A stretch of 64,000 nt of DNA from Rossellomorea marisflavi (GCA_003667865.1 CP033051.1:3784001-3848000), one strand, 5' to 3'. Shown: positions 43,413-52,516, counted from the first letter of the stretch. Program-made: numbers and translations. Notes: generated from the sequence alone by a model not told the origin.

Positions 43413-43844
43413 CTATTCTTCAAGATAAATTGCTTGTTCATCAATCATTCCATCATCATTTAATACTTCAATTGTAACCGTTTCTTTTTCTGTGTCTTTT
43501 ATCTGCTTTATAGCATCTGCTACTAATGACGAATCTTTAAATTCTACACTCTGTGAAACTTCATGTGTTTCTGGTTCACTACCACGTTTTAACTCGTTTT
43601 CTACAAAGATTAAGTCTGTGCCAAGTGCTTGCCTCAAACTACCTGCTTCTATATAAAAACGTGTCATAATTTGTGTATTTTCATCAAGATTATTGTCTGA
43701 GATAGTCGCATGAAATGTAATTGACTTCATATCTTCTGAAACGGTCATTTTGCCACTATCAATAACCTCTGCAGCGTTTGTATTACAAGCAGATAACACG
43801 AATAAGGTAACTAAAATCATAATCATGATCAATTTTCTTTTCAA
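43413..43844 (-). CDS. Lipoprotein of unknown function
   Basis: 143 residues with a lipoprotein signal KRKLIMIMILVTLFVLSAC; lipidated Cys at about residue 20 (lipobox LSAC). The mature part is acidic, beta-rich, with the pattern KMTVSEDMKSITFHATISDNN. No family recognised. TTG start at 43844 behind AGGAGG at nine bases. Monocistronic. Confidence 0.75.
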   Translation of the reverse strand: MKRKLIMIMILVTLFVLSACNTNAAEVIDSGKMTVSEDMKSITFHATISDNNLDENTQIMTRFYIEAGSLRQALGTDLIFVENELKRGSEPETHEVSQSVEFKDSSLVADAIKQIKDTEKETVTIEVLNDDGMIDEQAIYLEE

Positions 43845-43909
43845 CTTAGTAATCCTCCTACTATGTATCGAACATACAAAATCATATCAAAAACTTATAT
43901 TTTCGTAAA

Positions 43910-44539
43910 TTATTTATCCATCATTGAATCAACAAGTTCAAGAAAATGCATCAGAACCCTAGCGGTTAATCCCCAAATAACCTTATCCTCAAAGTAAAAG
44001 AAATACTCCTTCATTTCTCTTGTTTGCCAATTGTAATTCTCTCCACCCGGGATATGATGAAATGGAAACCGCTCTTCAGGCTCAAGCGTTGACTTTATAT
44101 AAAACACTTCTGGTTTATTTTCTTTAAAATAACGTAATGGAACTAGAAATGTTTCAGCTACTTCATTTGGATTTTCTTTAATCGGATAGTGTGTACTAAT
44201 TTTTCCAACAAACGGATATATTATGGTACCAAACGGTGACACAATATAGTCGAGTGGGTAGATATCACTGATCGCTTCACTTGGAATACCTAGTTCCTCT
44301 GTCGTTTCACGAATAGCAGCATCCTTCTCAGTACGGTCATGAGGATCTACTTTCCCACCTGGAAAACAGATTTCACCAGGCTGTCTTCTCATTTTCTTTG
44401 AGCGTACCTCAAATAATATATGTAAACCTTTCTCTGTTTCAACTATTGGTAATAATACTGAAAAGTTGACAAACTTCTCACTGCCTAAGATGGTAGGTGT
44501 TCGATTCTTTAATTCATTCCAAATAAGGTTCATATCCAT
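43910..44539 (-). CDS. CoA pyrophosphatase-type Nudix hydrolase
   Basis: About 209 residues from ATG 44539, five bases after GGAGGGG. It combines the UPF0035 CoA-ase motif (RSKKMRRQPGEICFPGGKVDP) with a Nudix box (GGKVDPHDRTEKDAAIRETTEELGI), which marks enzymes that split CoA and derivatives. C-terminal ALTARVLMHFLELV-like end (WGLTARVLMHFLELV) is also typical. Divergent from the arylamine acetyltransferase gene. Confidence 0.9.
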   Translation of the reverse strand: MDMNLIWNELKNRTPTILGSEKFVNFSVLLPIVETEKGLHILFEVRSKKMRRQPGEICFPGGKVDPHDRTEKDAAIRETTEELGIPSEAISDIYPLDYIVSPFGTIIYPFVGKISTHYPIKENPNEVAETFLVPLRYFKENKPEVFYIKSTLEPEERFPFHHIPGGENYNWQTREMKEYFFYFEDKVIWGLTARVLMHFLELVDSMMDK

Positions 44540-44673
44540 CGTAACCCCTCCGCCTCCGTTCATAGCATTTCTTTTATTATATTATTGCAAAGCCAGATAA
44601 ACAAACAATACCCTTCCAGCAACTCTCATGGTAATATGGTCCATAAGAAACATGCGAAAAGAGGGTTATATTC

Positions 44674-45435
44674 ATGAATTTGTCAACATATTTTTCTCAC
44701 ATACATTTACAGCATGAAACAAACAAACCTACCTTGTCTCTACTTAGAGCTATTCATAGACAACACTTACTACATATCCCTTTTGAAAATTTAGATATTC
44801 ATTTAGGTAAGAAACTGTCAATGGATCCAGTTGTTGTGTTTAAAAAAATCACTGAACATAATCGCGGCGGATTGTGCTTTGAAGTCAATAGTCTTCTATA
44901 TTCGATTCTAACGTTGCTAGATTACAAGGTTTCCTATATATCTGCTAGTTTCTGGAATACTGATAAACAAAGCTGGAATCCAGACTTCTCCCACTTAGCA
45001 TTGCTCGTTCATTTAAACGGGGCCAAGTATCTCTTTGATGTTGGGGTTGGTGGAGGTTTTACAGAGCCATTGCACATTCTTGATCGCTATCAGCACCACG
45101 ACCAGAATGGTCATTATCTAGTTGAAGCTACAGACGACTCAAACATTTTTATCATAAAAAAGAATAGTCATGATCATTGGAACCCCTTATTTAAAATCGA
45201 CACTAACCCTCGTGTACTTCAGGACTTTGAAGAAATGTGTTCGTTTACTCAAATTGATTCCGATTCTCTTTTCACTCAAAAAAAGCTTTGTAGTATTATA
45301 ACAGAGACTGGACGTATTTCATTAACTGATGAATACATTAAGGTGACAAATGGTGACGATATAACAATCACTCCAGTTACCTCACGAAATGAGTGGACTA
45401 CAGCATTATGGGAGTATTTTCATATAGAACTATAA
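44674..45435 (+). CDS. Arylamine N-acetyltransferase
   Basis: 253 residues. Acetyl-CoA:arylamine transferase of the NAT family with the papain-like triad: Cys in NRGGLCFEVN, His in DFSHLALLV, Asp in YLFDVGVGGG. N-terminus with LHIPFENLDIHLG is diagnostic. Function in Bacillus is detoxification or unknown physiological acylation. ATG behind AGAGGG. Confidence 0.95.
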   Translation: MNLSTYFSHIHLQHETNKPTLSLLRAIHRQHLLHIPFENLDIHLGKKLSMDPVVVFKKITEHNRGGLCFEVNSLLYSILTLLDYKVSYISASFWNTDKQSWNPDFSHLALLVHLNGAKYLFDVGVGGGFTEPLHILDRYQHHDQNGHYLVEATDDSNIFIIKKNSHDHWNPLFKIDTNPRVLQDFEEMCSFTQIDSDSLFTQKKLCSIITETGRISLTDEYIKVTNGDDITITPVTSRNEWTTALWEYFHIEL

Positions 45436-45502
45436 TGCTAGCCAAGTTTATTTATATGATTCTTGCTATATAATAGATATATCACGTTAAAGGAGTACAA
45501 CT

Positions 45503-46126
45503 ATGAATATGATGACGGGATTTCTTTTTAGAATCTGTGAGTGGATTTTTCGACTAGTATACGTCCAGATGCTCTGGATTACTTTTACATTATTAGGACT
45601 TATTCTTTTTGGTTTTTTCCCATCCACAATTGCAATGTTTACTGTCGTGCGTAAGTGGATGATGGACGAGATTGACCCCCCTATTTACTCGACATTTTGG
45701 ACAAGCTACAAGAAAGAGTTGGTAAAGGGCAATGCAATAGGAGTTCTACTCGTGCTATCGGGTATCATTATTTATTTTGACTATCAATTTTTAGTGGGTA
45801 ATACAGCTTCATTTGCCTCGTTTAGTAAATATCCTTTATTTTTAGTACTTATGTTATTGGGGCTTACTTGTATTTATGTAATACCTACTTATGTACATTA
45901 TGACTTGAAACTGTATCAGATCATTAAAAACGCCTTTCTTTTTATGGTGTTAAATCCACTTAATACGATTTTTATTGTCATTGGGCTTATTCTAATTTAT
46001 ATTATTGCCATTCTACTTCCTCCTCTTGCTTTCTTTTTAGGTGGAAGTGCAGCAGCACTTATTATTATGGGATTGTGTTATCGAAGCTTTATATCTATTG
46101 AACAAAAGAAAAGTAGATCAATCTAA
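45503..46126 (+). CDS. YesL/DUF624 family membrane protein
   Basis: 207 residues with about five or six transmembrane helices. DUF624 pattern: RICEWIFRLVYVQMLWITFTLLGLILFGFFPSTIAMF, RKWM, and IPPIYSTFWTSYKKELVKGN-like DPPIYSTFWTSYKKEL. In Bacillus these are often next to sugar ABC transporters and may assist them; here no such genes are near. ATG behind AAAGGAG. Confidence 0.88.
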   Translation: MNMMTGFLFRICEWIFRLVYVQMLWITFTLLGLILFGFFPSTIAMFTVVRKWMMDEIDPPIYSTFWTSYKKELVKGNAIGVLLVLSGIIIYFDYQFLVGNTASFASFSKYPLFLVLMLLGLTCIYVIPTYVHYDLKLYQIIKNAFLFMVLNPLNTIFIVIGLILIYIIAILLPPLAFFLGGSAAALIIMGLCYRSFISIEQKKSRSI

Positions 46127-46136
46127 TAAATGAAAA

Positions 46137-46263
46137 GAAGCTGAAACATAAATCTTTCACTAATGATAAAGACCCGAACAATTAGGCGATATCTTATGAT
46201 AATTCGCTAAATCGTTCGGGTTTTTATCACTATTTTAAAAATGGTTTTGTATATTCCAGCCTC
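46137..46263. mobile_element. MITE-like element, copy A
   Basis: About 127 bases. Ends are imperfect inverted repeats (GAAGCTGAAACATAA left; TATATTCCAGCCTC right) of the GAGGCTGGGACATAA type. The centre is a hairpin 46173-46220 between CCCGAAC and GTTCGGG followed by TTTTT, so it can also end the yesL-like transcript. The centre matches the reverse complement of the copy at 47686-47734. Confidence 0.7.
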
Positions 46264-46279
46264 AAATGAAAAATTACAT

Positions 46280-47257
46280 CTAAATACTACGCTGATCCTT
46301 CTTTTCACCTAGCATTATAGGCTTTAATTCATTTCCAGTTCCCTTCTTACCTTTCATACTGTGAAGGGTCATGCCAATCACGATGCATACGACGCCAGTT
46401 AGAGCTATAAGTGATGGTGCTGGTGAAGATAAGACAAGCATTTCTCCTAATATGACAAACAGCACTTGTGTTGATTGTGTTGCTTCTACAGCAGCGAGTT
46501 TCCGTCCATCGTCTTTTACTAGTTCTGTAGAAAAGAAGAATAAGAGTGTTGCGATCACACCGGAAGAAATTGCTACAATAAAGGTTTGTACTAGCTGATC
46601 CGAACTAGGTGGACCAACTTTTATTGATGCTACGATAGATAAGATAAACCATAATGGAAGTGAAGCAATCGTCATCCCGAGAACTCGTTGAAATGTATCT
46701 AACTTACCGCTATAATGCATCATCATTTTTCGATTCCCTAGAGGATAAGCAAATGCAGCAATCACTACAGGTAACATCCCGGTTAAGAATAATTGTAAAG
46801 ATATTCCACCCTCTGCATTTTCCCATTGAAGAATCATAACACCAATAAAAATTAACAGTGAGAAGAACAAGCTTTTGATCGGTAATGGATTTCTTTTACC
46901 CTTTTCATCAAAAAAGAGTGGCGTAATGAAGATGCCTGCAATGATCGTTAATTGCCAGGTTGCAGCGACTAACCATCCTGGACCAGAAGCAGCGGCATAG
47001 GTGATAGGAGCGTAAAATAACCCAAAACCTACAAAACTCCAAAACAACCATATACTCGGCCGAGCAATCATTTCTTTTATAAGAGGTCTCAAATTCCCAC
47101 GCAACATCACTATTACCATTAGAAAAGGAACCATAAATATATATCGCAGTGAGGAACTCCATAACCAGCTTCCACCAGAAAGCTCCATGGAACGATTCAA
47201 AATAAACGTAACAGCAAAAAAGATTGAGGACAAAATTCCAATTAGGATTGCTTTCAT
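46280..47257 (-). CDS. EamA/EmrE-like transporter
   Basis: About 325 residues, ten transmembrane helices, drug/metabolite transporter superfamily, multidrug-resistance efflux (EmrE-like) branch. N-terminus AILIGILSSIFFAVTFILNRSMELSGGSW and LKDDGRKLAAVEATQSTQVLF-like region (VKDDGRKLAAVEATQS) fit the Bacillus members. Substrate unknown. Start ATG 47257 behind AGGAGG at eight bases. The gene is bracketed by two inverted MITE-like elements (46137-46263 and 47365-47769). Confidence 0.88.
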   Translation of the reverse strand: MKAILIGILSSIFFAVTFILNRSMELSGGSWLWSSSLRYIFMVPFLMVIVMLRGNLRPLIKEMIARPSIWLFWSFVGFGLFYAPITYAAASGPGWLVAATWQLTIIAGIFITPLFFDEKGKRNPLPIKSLFFSLLIFIGVMILQWENAEGGISLQLFLTGMLPVVIAAFAYPLGNRKMMMHYSGKLDTFQRVLGMTIASLPLWFILSIVASIKVGPPSSDQLVQTFIVAISSGVIATLLFFFSTELVKDDGRKLAAVEATQSTQVLFVILGEMLVLSSPAPSLIALTGVVCIVIGMTLHSMKGKKGTGNELKPIMLGEKKDQRSI

Positions 47258-47364
47258 CTCTAACACCTCCTACACCCAGTACTTCATGTTTATCATTATT
47301 ATAGCGAATATATACAAGTTTGGTTAAAGAACTTATAATACCCTGAAAACTTTTCTAAAAAAGA

Positions 47365-47769
47365 GAGAGCCTGGGACATAACATACTAATCCACCCTTAA
47401 AGAGGAACAATACAAAAATTATACTCAACATAGTACCCGTTTCTATTAATCAGTATTAAGCAATATACAAGTTCGTTCCATTGCGCTACAGACACTCGCT
47501 TTCCACGGGGAGGAACCTGAGCCTCCTCGTCTTCGCCTGCGGGGTTCCGTTCCAGTGGGTACGTCACCTTGGTCTCAGCCTTTCCTCTAATCCCGTAGGA
47601 GTCGAGTGTCTTCCGCTACATTCCACTAAGTCTTTATAAACAGTAAGTGAAATGGAAAAGCATGTTTAAAAACAGTAAATAAAGACCCGAACAAATTAGC
47701 AAAATATCCGTTAGATATCGCCTAATCGTTCGGGTTTATCATTAGCATTAATCCTTATGTCCCAACCTC
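47365..47769. mobile_element. MITE-like element, copy B (composite)
   Basis: About 405 bases with terminal inverted repeats GAGAGCCTGGGACATAA and TTATGTCCCAACCTC. Inside are the 47471-47628 repeat and a hairpin 47686-47734 (CCCGAAC/GTTCGGG) related to copy A in reverse orientation. No open frame. This accounts for most of the 530-base gap between the exporter gene and nrdB. Confidence 0.75.
47471..47628 (-). repeat. GC-richer 160-base dispersed repeat
   Basis: Minus-strand features AGCGGAAGACACTCGACTCC, CGAGGAGGCTC and CCGTGGAAAGCGAGTGTCTG match a repeat type I know from many Bacillaceae genomes. Its ends form an inverted repeat (AGACACTCG near 47490 and CGAGTGTCT near 47602). Base composition is clearly above the surroundings. 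Confidence 0.75.
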
Positions 47770-47787
47770 ATCTACAAGATCAATATG

Positions 47788-48825
47788 TTACAACTCATCG
47801 AATCCATTTGCATCTGATGTTTTTGTGTATTGTCTTGATTTCTGCTCAAAGAAGTCTGTTTTACCTAAGTCGACTTCTTGGTATGCTACAATCCAGCGTA
47901 ATGGATTTGTGCGGTATCCTTCAAAAGGTGCTGTAAAGCCTAGCTGTTCTGAACGTTTATTTGCCATAAATTTAATGTATTCCTCTAATTCAGGCATTAA
48001 TAAGCCATCAATTTGATTGCCGATAATTTGTTCTGCCCATTCAATTTCAAGTTCTGCTGCTTTTTTAAACGTATTTGTACCTAATTCTTGTAGTTCCGCT
48101 GTATCATATTGAGGATTCTCTCTTAGAATCTCTTTAAATATCTTTTCAAAGAGTCCAACATGAAGCTGCTCATCGCGATTAATATAATTAATCATTGTAC
48201 TTGTTGCGACCATTTTCTGGTTACGTGCAAGATTATAGAAGAATGCAAACCCTGAATAAAAGAACAAGCCTTCTAGAATAACATCATATATGATGGAGTG
48301 TAATAAGTTTTCAACAGTTGGATTTTCAACAAAGCTTTTGTATCCGTTTGTTATAAAATCATTTCTTCTACGAAGAGTAGGTTCTGTTCTCCAATAATCA
48401 AATACCTCGTCTTGTTTCGCTTTTGGAACAATACTTGATAAAACATAACTATAGGAATGGTTATGAACGACTTCCTGTTGTGCCAGGATAATCATCAATG
48501 CATTTAGACTTGAGTCTGTTAAATAGTCCGCTACTTTTCCAGCATAGTCTGTTTGTATACTATCTAAAAGTGCTAGGAGTCCTATAACTTTCAGGAATGT
48601 ATCTTTCTCTTGTTCTGTTAAATTAGGAAACTGTTTTATATCTTTAGACATATTGATTTCAAATGGTGTCCAGAAATTCCCTAGCATTCTCTTATATTTT
48701 GGATAAGCCCACGGGAAGCGAACATCGTCCCAATTTAAGATATTAGAGCTTTTACCATTTACAATACCTGTTGAAGCATTTGGAGCGTCAACATCAATAA
48801 GGTCCCTTTTTTTAATTTCTAACAT
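47788..48825 (-). CDS. nrdB: Class I ribonucleotide reductase, beta subunit
   Basis: About 345 residues from ATG 48825 behind AAGGGTG. Ferritin-like R2 fold; di-iron ligands seen as Glu and His in QQEVVHNHSYSYV, Glu in ILEGLFFYSGF and Glu/His in RDEQLHVGLFE. The Tyr in HSYSY is at the radical position, so it is a tyrosyl-radical type. C-terminal tail (SRQYTKTSDANGFDEL) binds the alpha subunit. Not the usual Bacillus nrdIEF: no nrdI is near. Lies 25 bases after nrdA, in the B12-riboswitch transcript. Confidence 0.92.
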   Translation of the reverse strand: MLEIKKRDLIDVDAPNASTGIVNGKSSNILNWDDVRFPWAYPKYKRMLGNFWTPFEINMSKDIKQFPNLTEQEKDTFLKVIGLLALLDSIQTDYAGKVADYLTDSSLNALMIILAQQEVVHNHSYSYVLSSIVPKAKQDEVFDYWRTEPTLRRRNDFITNGYKSFVENPTVENLLHSIIYDVILEGLFFYSGFAFFYNLARNQKMVATSTMINYINRDEQLHVGLFEKIFKEILRENPQYDTAELQELGTNTFKKAAELEIEWAEQIIGNQIDGLLMPELEEYIKFMANKRSEQLGFTAPFEGYRTNPLRWIVAYQEVDLGKTDFFEQKSRQYTKTSDANGFDEL

Positions 48826-48850
48826 ATGCTTTTCACCCTTTATTCTGTAG

Positions 48851-51082
48851 TTAACTATGGCAGCTTTCACACTCATCTATATCTTGACTTGAAGTAGACC
48901 GAATATAATATGTTGTTTTCAATCCGGATTTCCATGCATCAAGATGGATGTCTAAAAGTGCTTTGGCTTTTATATCGTTTCTTACATATAGATTAAACGA
49001 TATCGATTGATCGATATGTTTTTGACGTTTTGAGTTTTGGCTTATGCTCCAGTGCTGATCAACATTGTAGGCTGTCTTATAGAACCATGTTGTACTTGGA
49101 GAAAGGTCTGGTGCTGTTACCGGAATCTTATAGTCCTTCTTTTCTTCTGAATATTCGAGTCTGAATATTGGATCAATGCTTGCTGATGATCCTGCTAATA
49201 TGGAAGTAGATGAATTCGGCGCAACAGCCATTAAATACCCATTACGGATTCCTTTATCTGTAACCTCTTTTTCAAGCTGTTGCCATTTATCTGATGTATA
49301 GCCTCTTTTCTTAAAATAATGGCCATTAGACCAGTCTGATCCTTCGAAATAAGGGTATGCGCCTTTTTCTTGAGCCAACTCTTTACTTGCCGAAATTGTG
49401 AGGTAAGCAATTTGGTCATAAAGTTCATCACAATACTCTACAGCCTCTTCGCTTTCCCACTTGATCCCTTTCAGGGCAAGAAGGTGATGCCAACCAAACG
49501 TTCCTAGTCCAATACCACGGTAATTCTGATTCGTTAATTGTGCTTGCAGGACCGGAATTTCATTGATGTCAATGACGTTGTCTAACATCCTTACTTGAAT
49601 TGGAATAAGTCTCTCAAGGACATTCTCCATCACACTTTTTGCTAAAGAAATGGAAGATAGATTACATACTACAAAATCACCTGGTTTCTTGTATGTAATA
49701 ATCCGCCCATCTGAAACCCTTTCTTCTTCTAAGACGGTTGGGCTCATATTTTGTGTGATTTCAGTACATAAATTACTACAATAAACCATTCCCTTATGAG
49801 TATTGGCATTTAATCGGTTCACAGTGTCACGATAGAACATATACGGCGTTCCTGTCTCGAGCTGTGATACCATAATAGATTTGAAGATCTCAATTGCAGG
49901 GACTATATTACGTGATAGTGAAGGATGGTTGACACATTCCCAATACTTTTGACGGAACGAACCCTCTCCTTGTGCCTCATCAAAGTAATCCTCTAGTGAA
50001 TACCCCATCACCCGTCTTACTTCATGAGGATCAAATAAATACCAATCCGCTCTATTTTCTACCTGTTCCATGAATATATCTGGAATGCATACTCCCGTAA
50101 ATAAATCATGTGTTCGTTGACGCTCATCACCATTATTTAATTTTGCGTCGAGAAACGAAAAGATGTCCTTATGCCAAACATCTAAGTAAACAGCAATAGC
50201 TCCTTGTCTTTGTCCCAATTGATCAACCGAAACTGCCGTATTATTCAGTTGTTTCATCCATGGAATAACACCAGAACTAACACCCTTAAACCCTTTAATA
50301 TCGCTTCCTCGACTGCGAATTTTCCCAAGATATATTCCGATACCACCGCCATTTTTACTTAGCGTTGATACATCTGTATTCGAATCATAAATACTCCTTA
50401 GGTCATCTTCAATGGTGTCAATGAAACAGCTAGAAAGCTGACCATAGCTTTTCCCTGCATTAGCTAATGTTGGAGTTGCGACTGTCATATAAAGATTTGA
50501 AAGTGCCCAATATGCTTCTTTAATGAGATCTATACGTTTATTCGTAGGTTCATTTTGTAGAAGTGTCATCGCAATAATCATAAAACGCTCTTGAGGTAAT
50601 TCAAAGAACGCTCCAGCCTGTGATTTTGCTAAATAACGTTCAGCTATTGTTAGAATTCCGATATATGTAAATAGCTCATCCTTATTAGGCGCTATTACTT
50701 TTTCTAATTCATTAATCTCTTCTTTAGAATAGGTTTGCACTAGTAATGGATCATAGATGCCAATCTCTACTAATCTTTCAATTAACTCATAAAAAGAACC
50801 ATAACCCTTTTCTGATTGGGTCCCTCTAGACGCAGCACTTAAACGGTATAACCGTTTTAAATAAATGTTTGCAGCAACATAGGTCCAATCTGGCTCTCTA
50901 CTATTGATTCTTTCCAAAGCAGTTAGAATAAGCAAATTCTCTACTTGATCAGTTGTCATTTCTTTCACTTCAAGCGTTGTGGTTACTTTCTCTTTGTACG
51001 AAGTAAAATCAATCTGACTATGCTTCTGCTCCAATTCAATTAACAATTCATGAACACGGTAATTTTCTGTAACGATACTCAT
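48851..51082 (-). CDS. nrdA: Class I ribonucleotide reductase, alpha subunit
   Basis: 743 residues. Reduces ribonucleoside diphosphates. Active-site set complete: Cys in LSSCFIDT, SNLCTEI (Asn, Cys, Glu), Cys in VVCNLSSISLA, the Tyr-Tyr radical relay in TTYYIRS and the C-terminal redox pair CESC. The first 60 residues do not show a complete ATP-cone, so overall dATP inhibition may be absent or altered. The ATG overlaps the thioesterase stop by four bases and has AAGGGGA seven bases upstream. Confidence 0.94.
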   Translation of the reverse strand: MSIVTENYRVHELLIELEQKHSQIDFTSYKEKVTTTLEVKEMTTDQVENLLILTALERINSREPDWTYVAANIYLKRLYRLSAASRGTQSEKGYGSFYELIERLVEIGIYDPLLVQTYSKEEINELEKVIAPNKDELFTYIGILTIAERYLAKSQAGAFFELPQERFMIIAMTLLQNEPTNKRIDLIKEAYWALSNLYMTVATPTLANAGKSYGQLSSCFIDTIEDDLRSIYDSNTDVSTLSKNGGGIGIYLGKIRSRGSDIKGFKGVSSGVIPWMKQLNNTAVSVDQLGQRQGAIAVYLDVWHKDIFSFLDAKLNNGDERQRTHDLFTGVCIPDIFMEQVENRADWYLFDPHEVRRVMGYSLEDYFDEAQGEGSFRQKYWECVNHPSLSRNIVPAIEIFKSIMVSQLETGTPYMFYRDTVNRLNANTHKGMVYCSNLCTEITQNMSPTVLEEERVSDGRIITYKKPGDFVVCNLSSISLAKSVMENVLERLIPIQVRMLDNVIDINEIPVLQAQLTNQNYRGIGLGTFGWHHLLALKGIKWESEEAVEYCDELYDQIAYLTISASKELAQEKGAYPYFEGSDWSNGHYFKKRGYTSDKWQQLEKEVTDKGIRNGYLMAVAPNSSTSILAGSSASIDPIFRLEYSEEKKDYKIPVTAPDLSPSTTWFYKTAYNVDQHWSISQNSKRQKHIDQSISFNLYVRNDIKAKALLDIHLDAWKSGLKTTYYIRSTSSQDIDECESCHS

Positions 51083-51573
51083 TGTAAGTCCCCTTCTCGT
51101 TTTGTTTGCTCATTTCTCATTTCTAAACGACGCCGTTTTCTAACTTGTGCTGTTTTAAACAACTCTTTCTCCTCTTCTGTTTCTGGAATGACTCCAGGAA
51201 CCGGTGAAGGTACTCCTTTTGAATCCTTTGCAACCATAGTTAGAATAGACGTTGTTGTTAAGGTTCTCGTAGAAGTTTTGAGATTTTCGCTTTCCACTTT
51301 TACAAACACCTCCATTGATGTTCTTCCTGTAGAAATGACAAACGCCTCTAACGTCAAAATATCTCCAACCTCTGCAGAAGATAAGAAATTCACTCGATCA
51401 ATTGATGCAGTAACAACGACTTTCCTACTGTGTTTCATGGCTGAAATGGCAGCAATCTCATCAATATAAGATAAAACCGTACCACCAAAGATTGTTCCCA
51501 TATGGTTTGTGTCTGGTGGCAAAACAAGACGTGTCTGAATTGTTCGCGACACATTTGAAGATAAAGCATTCAT
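51079..51573 (-). CDS. Acyl-CoA thioesterase (hotdog fold, YkhA-like)
   Basis: About 164 residues. Hotdog thioesterase of the cytosolic acyl-CoA hydrolase type: LVLPPDTNHMGTIFGGTVLSYIDEIAAISAMKHS, VTASIDRVNFLSSAEVGDI. C-terminal tail is basic (KRRRLEMRNEQTKRE). It is the first gene of the riboswitch transcript and ends in an ATGA overlap with nrdA, an unexpected partner. Start ATG 51573 lies seven bases after GGGAG; the ATG at 51579 is too close. Confidence 0.9.
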   Translation of the reverse strand: MNALSSNVSRTIQTRLVLPPDTNHMGTIFGGTVLSYIDEIAAISAMKHSRKVVVTASIDRVNFLSSAEVGDILTLEAFVISTGRTSMEVFVKVESENLKTSTRTLTTTSILTMVAKDSKGVPSPVPGVIPETEEEKELFKTAQVRKRRRLEMRNEQTKREGDLQ

Positions 51574-51621
51574 GTTCATTCTCCCTTTCGTAATTTACAG
51601 CTTAGAGAGAAAATGGGAAAT

Positions 51622-51644
51622 AAAAAAACCATCCTAAAGGATGG
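51622..51644 (-). terminator. Riboswitch expression-platform terminator
   Basis: Minus-strand stem CCATCC/GGATGG, loop TTTA, followed by TTTTTTTA, between the cobalamin aptamer and the first gene. Predicts B12-dependent transcription termination. Confidence 0.85.
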
Positions 51645-51744
51645 GTTATAAACGTTGATATACTAATAGACAACTAGATTTTAAGGGCCTACCAATGTAT
51701 CCTCGTTATACCTTCCCAATTCCCGAAGAAGATAATACGCTATA

Positions 51745-51912
51745 AATAAGGCAGGTCTCCTGACTTGTGCTTCTTCCTACTCTAAGACCTTCCCATCTCT
51801 AGATAGACAGTGGATACTCCTTAGTTCGTCAGCACTTACAGTTGCGGGGACAGCTCTGGATTTACACCAGATTCCCTATTATGTCTTTAGTAGACACCCT
51901 ATTTATCGGCTA
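51745..51912 (-). promoter_or_regulatory. Cobalamin riboswitch
   Basis: Minus-strand aptamer with the conserved blocks GGGAATCTGGTGTAAATCC, GCTGTCCCCGCAACTGTAAG (51836-51855), CCACTG, and the B12 box AAGTCAGGAGACCTGCC near 51750-51768. Controls thioesterase-nrdA-nrdB. High adenosylcobalamin is expected to switch the operon off. The remaining sequence between 51913 and 52177 is AT-rich and holds no clear signals beyond the lipoprotein promoter region. Confidence 0.95.
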
Positions 51913-52177
51913 ATTCAATATGTAGTTATTTACTGGTTACAAAACACTAAATATTGTGTTCTATAGAAAATAATAAAGCACCTATACGACAAATTCAACC
52001 ATTATTTTTATCTTTCGTCTAGTTATTTTTTCACTACATGATTCCTCCGATAACTATAAACCTTGGTGGCATTAGCTTTTCATTCAATACGAAGAAAAAT
52101 TTTTTTTCTAATTAAACATTTTAGCGGACGAGCTTGAATATATTTTTCTATGAATTTTAATATTAAGGAGAGTGTCT

Positions 52178-52516
52178 ATGAAAAAAATGGTCCTATTCGT
52201 AGTATGTTTCACCTTTCTAACTGGTTGTAATGTTACAAAAGAATCTAGTTATACTAGTGAATTGTGTAGTTTTGGCCCAATGATGGTTCTAAACGGGAAG
52301 CAATATATTCAAGTTAATGAGAGCAAAGCTCTTACAGTAACCGATAAGCTAGGAGAAATCAGTTATAAAATGAACGAGGAGCTTCATCCAACAGCAGATT
52401 TTACTTCGAATACATTAGAAGAAGGGACCACGATTTATTCTGTAAAAGGATACGACCATTACGTTGTAGCAAAAACATTGGATAATAAGTATTTACTTTT
52501 TGATGAAATAAAGTAA
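52178..52516 (+). CDS. Small lipoprotein of unknown function
   Basis: 112 residues from ATG 52178, seven bases after AAGGAG. Lipoprotein signal KKMVLFVVCFTFLTGC with lipidated Cys at about residue 17. Mature part with SELCSFGPMMVLNGKQYIQ, DKLGEISYKMNEE and GTTIYSVKGYDHYVVAKTLDNKYLLF, a beta-rich pattern. No family recognised with confidence. Divergent from the riboswitch operon. Confidence 0.75.
   Translation: MKKMVLFVVCFTFLTGCNVTKESSYTSELCSFGPMMVLNGKQYIQVNESKALTVTDKLGEISYKMNEELHPTADFTSNTLEEGTTIYSVKGYDHYVVAKTLDNKYLLFDEIK

Noticed and set aside
47471-47628. Coding region or small RNA gene in the GC-rich stretch
   Set aside because: The stretch matches a known type of dispersed repeat with inverted ends and has no ribosome site or long frame.
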